This document shows, in pieces, positions 15,136-20,200 of a DNA stretch of 20,200 nucleotides. The DNA is from Candidatus Pelagibacter sp. (GTDB lineage: Bacteria > Pseudomonadota > Alphaproteobacteria > Pelagibacterales > Pelagibacteraceae). The notes beneath the pieces are model-generated. The model did not search any database and had not been told where the DNA came from. It worked only from the letters and a program-made list of their open reading frames with translations. Both the position numbers and the translations under genes were made by a program. The DNA lies in the NCBI GenBank assembly GCA_028343315.1, contig JAOLYI010000010.1, positions 1 through 20,200 on the forward strand. The letters are read 5' to 3'. Each line of letters begins with the position of its first letter. Within the stretch, counting starts at the first letter, position 1.

Positions 15136-15884
15136 GCAAACCCAATAAAGTTATAGCACTTATTCCTGCTAGACTGAATTCAAAAAGACTACCAAAAAAA
15201 GTTCTTCTTTCAATTGAAAACTTGCCTCTAATAATTCATGTCTACAGAAGAGTTTTATTCGCTAAAAAAATAGACGAAGCATATATTTGCTGTGATGATA
15301 AAACTATATTTAATTGTGCTAAAAAATTTGGAGCAAAAGTTATTTTGACTTCAAAAAAGCACAATAATGGGTCAGAAAGAATTTTAGAAGGATATAAAAA
15401 AATTAAAAAAAATTATAACTTAATAGTGGATGTTCAAGGCGATGAACCCTTAATCAATCCTCAACATATAGACAAAGTAGTAGATTTTCATTTAAAAAAC
15501 AAAGATGCCGATATAATTGTTCCTAATTTACTTATTGCAAATACTCCAAATAAAAATATTGTTAAAATTGTTTCAAATAAAAAAAATAAAATTATTTATT
15601 TTTCAAGACTTCAAGTTCCTTTTGGTTTGGGGAAAAAAAAAAAATTAAAAAAACATTTGTCAATTGTGTCATTTACCCAAGAGGCATTAAAAAGATATAA
15701 TTCACAAAAACCAACTGATAATGAAAAGATAGAAAAAATTGAACTAATGCGAGCTCTTGATATGGGTATGAATATTAAGACTTTTACTTTAAAGGGTGAT
15801 AGTTTTTCTGTTGATGTAAAAAAAGATTTTCTTCAAGCAAAAAAATACATAATAAGAGATAAATTTTTTAATTTTTACAAATGA
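15132..15884 (+). CDS. KdsB-like CMP-ulosonate cytidylyltransferase
   Basis: This is a roughly 250-residue enzyme of the CMP-Kdo synthetase family. Starting at the GTG at 15132, motifs are IPARLNSKRLPKKVL (11-25), NNGSERI (about 78-84), VDVQGDEPLI (about 99-108), YFSRLQVPFG, and IEKIELMRAL near the C-terminus. The family's HIGIY and GVDxPEDL segments read HLSIVSF and SVDVKKDF here, so it is a diverged paralogue that may activate a Kdo variant rather than Kdo. I place the start at GTG 15132 because it overlaps the SDR stop as GTGA. A TTG at 15120 would add only four residues. The housekeeping kdsB is presumably elsewhere (inference). A run of 12 adenines is at 15633-15644. Confidence 0.82.
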   Translation: MSKPNKVIALIPARLNSKRLPKKVLLSIENLPLIIHVYRRVLFAKKIDEAYICCDDKTIFNCAKKFGAKVILTSKKHNNGSERILEGYKKIKKNYNLIVDVQGDEPLINPQHIDKVVDFHLKNKDADIIVPNLLIANTPNKNIVKIVSNKKNKIIYFSRLQVPFGLGKKKKLKKHLSIVSFTQEALKRYNSQKPTDNEKIEKIELMRALDMGMNIKTFTLKGDSFSVDVKKDFLQAKKYIIRDKFFNFYK

Positions 15885-16774
15885 AAAAAGAAATCAAATT
15901 TATTGACCCTCAACTAAATTTCAAAAAAAAATCTATCCAAGATAGGTTGCAATATATAAATTCGACGAAAATACCGTTGCCTTCAGAAGTTGAAATTAGT
16001 GAGTCGGGAATGTGTAATAGAAAATGCTCTTTTTGTCCAAGGAGCGACCCAGACTACCCAGATGTAAATGAATTTATATCTGAAAAATTACATAAAAAAC
16101 TTTGCGATGAATTGAGTGAATTAAATTATTCAGGTTTAATAATTTACTCTGGATTTGTTGAACCCATGCTAGATAAAAATATTTATAAGCTTATAGAATA
16201 TGCAAAATCGAAAAACCCTAAAGCTAGAATAGAGATAGTTTCAAACGGAGATGTTTTAAACGCAGAACGATTATTAAAAATTTACGATCATGGCTTAGAT
16301 AGAATGTTGATAAGTTTGTACGATGGTGAAGAACAGTATTTTAAGTTTAAAAAACTTGGAGAAGATTTAAATTTGAATGATTATCAGTATGTTTTAAGAA
16401 AAAGATATTTACCAGAAGAACAAGATTTTGGAATTACTTTAAGTAATAGAGGGGGAATGCTTAAAAATGCGGAATATAAAATTGCTCCACAAAAAGAAAA
16501 AATAAAACAAAAATGTTTTTATCCAAGTTATAAATTTTTTTTAGACTATAATGGCGATGTATTAATGTGCTCACATGATTGGGGGAAAAAAAACGTTTTA
16601 GGAAATCTAAACAATCAATCCTTTAAAGATATTTGGTTATCAGACAAGTATATGGAGGCTAGACAAAAATTAAACAACTCAGATAGAAGCATTAGTCCAT
16701 GTAATGTTTGCGATGTTGCAGGAACTTTGATTGGTTCAAAACATTCAAAAGCTTGGCAAAAACATAAAAATTAA
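15881..16774 (+). CDS. second radical SAM protein with SPASM/Twitch-type C-terminal domain
   Basis: This is a 297-residue enzyme. The cluster motif CxxxCxxC is Cys45, Cys49 and Cys52 (MCNRKCSFC). VEP (93-95) fills the GGE position and VSNGD (120-124) is a typical barrel strand. The C-terminal domain carries Cys212, Cys230, Cys274 and Cys277 with MCSHD and IW contexts, enough for one auxiliary cluster. The cysteine spacing (18, 44, 3) is close to that of the other radical SAM gene at 4092 (18, 46, 4) and, from memory, to the sugar/cyclitol dehydrogenase BtrN. It overlaps the KdsB-like gene by 4 bases (ATGA) and is followed 7 bases later by an aminotransferase, so I infer oxidation or deoxygenation of a sugar or cyclitol before amination. 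The substrate is unknown, and a peptide substrate is possible. Confidence 0.82.
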   Translation: MKKEIKFIDPQLNFKKKSIQDRLQYINSTKIPLPSEVEISESGMCNRKCSFCPRSDPDYPDVNEFISEKLHKKLCDELSELNYSGLIIYSGFVEPMLDKNIYKLIEYAKSKNPKARIEIVSNGDVLNAERLLKIYDHGLDRMLISLYDGEEQYFKFKKLGEDLNLNDYQYVLRKRYLPEEQDFGITLSNRGGMLKNAEYKIAPQKEKIKQKCFYPSYKFFLDYNGDVLMCSHDWGKKNVLGNLNNQSFKDIWLSDKYMEARQKLNNSDRSISPCNVCDVAGTLIGSKHSKAWQKHKN

Positions 16775-16781
16775 TTTCTTT

Positions 16782-17831
16782 ATGAAAATAAAAAAGATTG
16801 CTAGCTTAAGACGAGATAAAATATCTTTATCATCTAGAAAAAATTATTTAAGACTAGATAAAAACGAAAGAGTTTCAAATTTTACAAATAAAATTATTAA
16901 TAATATTCAATTAGATTCGTTTGATCTAACCGCTTATCCAGAAACTGGAAAAATTTATAAACAATTATCAAAAATAAATAAATTAAGTAAAGAAAATTTT
17001 ATTTTAACCGCAGGATCAGAGTTTGGAATAAGAATGTGTTTTGAGTACTTTTGCACAAATAAGAATAAAAAAATAATTACTTTAGAACCGACTTTTGGCA
17101 TGGTAGAAGTCTATTCAAAGCTATTTAATATAAAACAAATCAAAATAAATTATAATAAAAAATTTAAATTAGATTTTGATAAGCTTTATAAAAAGATAAA
17201 TAAAAATATTTCTTTAGTAATACTTGCAAATCCTAATAGTCCAACTGGCACTATAATAGAAGAGGCGTCAATTATTAATATTTTAAAGAAATCTAACAGA
17301 CTAAACATACCTGTTTTAATCGATGAAGCATATGAAGGTTTTTATCGTCCCTCCTATTTAAAATTAATTAAAAAATTTTCAAATTTAATAATTTTACGGA
17401 CATTTTCAAAATCATTTGGCCTAGCAGGTTTACGAGCTGGATATCTAATTTCAAATAAAAAATTGATATTTGAATTGTATAAATATAAGCCAATGTATGA
17501 AATAAATTCTGCAGCCTCAAAAGCAGTTTTATTTTTATTGAAAAATCAAAAATATGTAAAAGATTATATTAATCAAACTTTAATTGGAAAATCATTTTTT
17601 GAAAAAGAACTTAAAAAAATTAAGATACCTTTTCTCAAAACCTATGCAAATTTTATACATATAAAATTAAGTACAAAAAAAAATAGGATAGAAGCTGAAT
17701 TGAAAAAAAGAAAGATTCTAACAAGAAAAGGTCCTGGCGTCATAGGATACGAAGATTATTTAAGAATTACTCTAGGCCCAAAAAACGAAATGAAAAAAGT
17801 GATTACAGTTTTAAACAAATATTTTAAATGA
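16782..17831 (+). CDS. class I/II PLP aminotransferase (HisC-like)
   Basis: This is a 349-residue fold-type I aminotransferase. It has LDKNE near the N-terminus (25-29), TAGSEFG (76-82), ANPNSPTGT (149-157), IDEAYEGF (180-187), the PLP lysine Lys210 in TFSKSFGLAGLRAGY, and a YLRITLG segment whose arginine normally holds the substrate carboxylate. It resembles histidinol-phosphate aminotransferases but is isolated from other histidine genes. The retained arginine suggests that glutamate or another amino acid is one partner. ATG at 16782 is chosen because it lies just after the radical SAM stop; an upstream TTG at 16731 would read into that gene. Its place between the radical SAM gene and a putative transferase, with a cyclase-like gene further on, suggests amination of an unusual sugar, ulosonate or cyclitol. 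Confidence 0.85.
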   Translation: MKIKKIASLRRDKISLSSRKNYLRLDKNERVSNFTNKIINNIQLDSFDLTAYPETGKIYKQLSKINKLSKENFILTAGSEFGIRMCFEYFCTNKNKKIITLEPTFGMVEVYSKLFNIKQIKINYNKKFKLDFDKLYKKINKNISLVILANPNSPTGTIIEEASIINILKKSNRLNIPVLIDEAYEGFYRPSYLKLIKKFSNLIILRTFSKSFGLAGLRAGYLISNKKLIFELYKYKPMYEINSAASKAVLFLLKNQKYVKDYINQTLIGKSFFEKELKKIKIPFLKTYANFIHIKLSTKKNRIEAELKKRKILTRKGPGVIGYEDYLRITLGPKNEMKKVITVLNKYFK

Positions 17832-19192
17832 AAGAACATTTTAAAGAACAAATTAGACTTATAAAATTAGTTAAAAAATATTTAATAAATTGTAAAAAAA
17901 CAGGTGTAGATATCGCACTAAGTCCTAAATGTTTTATTACAACTTGGGCTCTAACACCCGGTTATTTTAAACTTAAAAGTTTAACTAATTCTTCAAATTT
18001 TAGTTCTTTTATTAATTCAGTTAAAGATTTATTTTCTATTTCTTTTCATCACGATTTATTTTGTAAAAAAAAAAGCATAAAAAAAAATGAAGTTAATAAT
18101 TTAATTATTTCATATTGTAAAAAAAAAAATTTTAAAAATGATGGTTCATTTTATGATGATTATTTTAAGACCTCCTCTAGGAACACAGGTTCATACTGGT
18201 TTTTAGTCTCACTTGATAATTTTGAGCCTGCAAATCTAAATAAAAATATATTTGTTATAAAAAAAAAACACAAGAATTCGTTTAGCATTTTCTACTTGTT
18301 GAATTATTTATTAAACGTTATTTCAAGAAATTTTTTTTCATTTAGAAAACTCTCCCATGAGACTTCAAATATGTATGTTTTTATGAAGGAAGTAAGAAGA
18401 ATTTTTTATCTATTATTCAAAAATACAAAAATTAATAATTTAATTTTGAATTACGAAGGAATACCATTTCAACACGGAATTATTAAAGAGGTCAAAAAAA
18501 TTAATTTTAAAACAAAAGTAATTTGTTACTTGCATTGTGCTGGCTGGCCATTGCAGTTAGATTTAATATATAGATTAAATTTAATTGATAAATTAATTGT
18601 TTCAGGCAAAGATCAAAAAAATGTTTTAAAGAAATTTTTAAATTGGCCAAATAAAAAAATATCTATAATTCCATCTTTGAGATTTCAAAAGAGTAATATA
18701 AAAAATTACGGGGGTTTTATTTTTGTACCATACGAAATAACAAGTTTTAAAAAATATTTAAATAGTTTTGATGTATTTTTAAATAGTGCAGCTAATAAAT
18801 CTATTAATTATTTCAAATTAAGAATTCATCCATTAAATAAAAACAGCGATATACATAAAGAGTTTGCAATTGAATTAAGAAAAAAAATTAAGAAATACAA
18901 AAATAAATTTTCTAAAAAATTGAAAAAAAATTGTTCCTTTATTTTTGGTTCTGCAACTGGGGTTTCTATACAAACTCTTGAATATGGAGTTAAAATTTAT
19001 CATATTCCGGATAATGAAAATATTGACGTTTTTTCCAATAAAATTTGGCCAAATATAAAGGTAAAAAAAAGCATAGCTGGTGTATATGAATATTGTGTTA
19101 AAAAAAGAGGGCAGATGTTTCAAGAAAATTCTTCGAAAAATAATTTTGAAAGATATCTATTGCCTCTAACTTTAGCTTATTCAAGAAATTAA
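17828..19192 (+). CDS. putative surface-polysaccharide transferase of unrecognised family
   Basis: This is a 454-residue protein without signal peptide or clear membrane spans. I cannot name it firmly. The segment LNYEGIPFQHGIIKEVKK (207-224) followed by VICYLHCAGW (231-240) recalls the YEgqxWE...GYxHs pattern of a putative O-antigen protein family known from Leptospira loci. LRIHP (331-335) and FGSATGVSIQTLEYGV (373-388) look like the donor-side HP and S-x-x-x-E-x-x elements of GT-B glycosyltransferases. Its gene overlaps the aminotransferase by 4 bases (ATGA) and ends 11 bases before the cyclase-like gene, so it probably adds the product of this last gene block to the glycan. The motif resemblance is from memory and the function is inferred. 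Confidence 0.5.
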   Translation: MKEHFKEQIRLIKLVKKYLINCKKTGVDIALSPKCFITTWALTPGYFKLKSLTNSSNFSSFINSVKDLFSISFHHDLFCKKKSIKKNEVNNLIISYCKKKNFKNDGSFYDDYFKTSSRNTGSYWFLVSLDNFEPANLNKNIFVIKKKHKNSFSIFYLLNYLLNVISRNFFSFRKLSHETSNMYVFMKEVRRIFYLLFKNTKINNLILNYEGIPFQHGIIKEVKKINFKTKVICYLHCAGWPLQLDLIYRLNLIDKLIVSGKDQKNVLKKFLNWPNKKISIIPSLRFQKSNIKNYGGFIFVPYEITSFKKYLNSFDVFLNSAANKSINYFKLRIHPLNKNSDIHKEFAIELRKKIKKYKNKFSKKLKKNCSFIFGSATGVSIQTLEYGVKIYHIPDNENIDVFSNKIWPNIKVKKSIAGVYEYCVKKRGQMFQENSSKNNFERYLLPLTLAYSRN

Positions 19193-19203
19193 AGAATGTA
19201 AAA

Positions 19204-20200
19204 ATGAATATATCTTATAAAATTAATGATCTAAATCACAGAGTTGTTTTTTGCCATGATAAAGAATCTCCTAAAATTAAAAGAGATCTTTCAAAACTTT
19301 ATTCAGATAAGAAAATGATGGTAATTATAGACAAAAATTTAGGTTCAAAATTTACCAAATATTTAATAAGTGATTTACGACAAACAAATTTTGATATTAC
19401 TTTTGTAAAAGTTGAAGCAAGTAAAAAAAATAAAAATGAAAAATTTTTATTTAAAATTATTAATAAATTAATTGAAAAAAATTTTACAAAAAGATCAGTG
19501 ATAATTTCATGTGGGGGAGGTGTTATAGGTGATGTTTGCGCTTTAGCGGCCTCGTTATATTTAAGAGGATTAATTTATTTTCACATACCAACTACTATGA
19601 CAGCTATAGTAGATAGCTGCATAGGAGGTAAAACAGGAATAAATTATAAAAATATAATTAATTCTCTCGGCAGCTACTATCATCCCCGAACAGTTTTTAT
19701 ATCAAAAAATGTTATTAACCTTATACCAAAAAGGGAGTTTTTAGCCGGTATACCAGAAATTATAAAGGCCGGGGTCATTGATAATAATATCATTACTAAA
19801 ATGCTTATTAATAATAAACAGAAATGTCTTTCTAGAGATTTTAGATTTATGTCAAAATTAATTCAACTTTCTTTAAAAACAAAAATTAAATTTTTTAAAA
19901 ATGATATTTACGAAAACTCTAAAAGATTAAATTTAAATTTTGGTCATACATTTGCGCACGCTATAGAAATGTCCGTTAAAACAAAAAATAATGATATAAT
20001 TAGGCATGGTGAAGCAGTTGGAATAGGAATGTTATGTGAAATATATTATTCTGAAGGAAGAAGTAAAAAATTTAAATTTTTATCTGATTTATTATCTCAA
20101 TACAATTTACCAACTAGCTTAAAAAATTTCCCAAAAAAATTTAATAAAAACTTGGCAAAAAAAGAGATATTCAAAAATATATTTTTAGATAAAAAAAGAA
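19204..20200 (+). CDS. 3-dehydroquinate-synthase-like sugar phosphate cyclase (partial, runs off window)
   Basis: At least 332 residues are visible from ATG 19204 to the right edge with no stop; related proteins are about 350-360 long, so only the C-terminal tip is missing. Motifs are those of the AroB family: GGGVIGD (104-110), LRGLIYFHIPTT (120-131), IVDSCIGGKTGIN (135-147), PEIIKAG (184-190), FGHTFAHAIE (246-255) and RHGEAVGIGM (267-276). Glu185, His248 and His268 fit the metal ligands, and Lys143 and Lys188 fit the substrate lysines. Small departures occur (CALAAS for AGFAAA, SLGSYYHPRT for the LiGaFhqP segment). By motif it is nearer dehydroquinate synthase than 2-deoxy-scyllo-inosose synthase. 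Being the next gene after a transferase in a glycan run, it may cyclise a heptulosonate- or ulosonate-like sugar for the surface glycan. A relocated housekeeping aroB is the alternative. Confidence 0.82.
   Translation, partial: MNISYKINDLNHRVVFCHDKESPKIKRDLSKLYSDKKMMVIIDKNLGSKFTKYLISDLRQTNFDITFVKVEASKKNKNEKFLFKIINKLIEKNFTKRSVIISCGGGVIGDVCALAASLYLRGLIYFHIPTTMTAIVDSCIGGKTGINYKNIINSLGSYYHPRTVFISKNVINLIPKREFLAGIPEIIKAGVIDNNIITKMLINNKQKCLSRDFRFMSKLIQLSLKTKIKFFKNDIYENSKRLNLNFGHTFAHAIEMSVKTKNNDIIRHGEAVGIGMLCEIYYSEGRSKKFKFLSDLLSQYNLPTSLKNFPKKFNKNLAKKEIFKNIFLDKKR

Noticed and set aside
16731..16781. TTG start extending the HisC-like aminotransferase by 17 residues
   Set aside because: It would read into the end of the radical SAM gene and adds no conserved sequence; the ATG at 16782 directly follows that gene's stop.
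16782..17831. Aminotransferase as the housekeeping histidinol-phosphate aminotransferase (hisC)
   Set aside because: Motifs permit it, but the gene is embedded by tight spacing between a radical SAM gene and a polysaccharide transferase with no histidine pathway neighbours. It is kept as HisC-like only.
1..20200. CRISPR arrays, tRNA or rRNA genes, insertion sequences or phage attachment sites
   Set aside because: No regularly spaced repeats, tRNA-like cloverleafs, transposase motifs or flanking direct repeats were found on reading the sequence.

Overview
The window is a compact, strongly AT-rich stretch carrying one continuous run of plus-strand genes for a cell-surface glycan, from about position 196 to beyond the right edge. 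Gaps between genes are 0 to about 77 bases, many stop and start codons overlap (ATGA, TAATG, GTGA), and lysine, asparagine and isoleucine dominate the proteins. I see no tRNA, rRNA, CRISPR array, insertion sequence or convincing internal terminator. This fits a hypervariable polysaccharide island of a streamlined marine bacterium, with SAR11/Pelagibacter-like Alphaproteobacteria my first guess. That guess rests on composition and style only; other AT-rich marine lineages are possible.

Layout. Positions 1-195 hold the possible tail of an upstream frame (3-113) with an 11-bp inverted repeat, then a leader with a small GC-rich block resembling the JUMPstart/ops elements found before polysaccharide operons. 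Region 1 (196-5030) holds an MsbA/PglK-type ABC exporter or lipid-linked glycan flippase, a putative surface-carbohydrate GT-B-like protein, a DxD GT-A-like glycosyltransferase, and a radical SAM protein with a short four-cysteine C-terminal domain. Region 2 (5108-14361) is a nonulosonic (sialic-like) acid module: NeuD-type acyltransferase, NeuB-type synthase, TIM-barrel sugar isomerase/epimerase, a CBS-pair/DegT aminotransferase fusion, NeuA/LegF-type CMP-sugar synthetase, PtmA-like SDR, WbpG/PseA-type amidotransferase with dedicated HisH and HisF paralogues, and a putative glycosyltransferase. Region 3 (14392-20200) holds a second SDR and a KdsB-type CMP-ulosonate synthetase, a second radical SAM protein of the same cysteine layout, a HisC-like aminotransferase, another putative transferase, and a 3-dehydroquinate-synthase-like sugar cyclase cut by the window end.

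How the genes may work together (inference). Region 2 would condense a modified 2-acetamido sugar with phosphoenolpyruvate, activate the product with CMP, and convert an N-acetyl group to an N-acetamidino group with ammonia from HisH passed through HisF. The product would be a legionaminic- or pseudaminic-like acid carrying an amidine. Region 3 looks like a second tailoring module around a Kdo-like or cyclitol-like residue whose chemistry is not evident. The four glycosyltransferase-like proteins would assemble the units and the ABC protein would move the lipid-linked product across the inner membrane. The early nucleotide-sugar steps (dehydratase, hydrolysing epimerase) are absent, so they lie elsewhere or are replaced by unfamiliar enzymes in the cluster.
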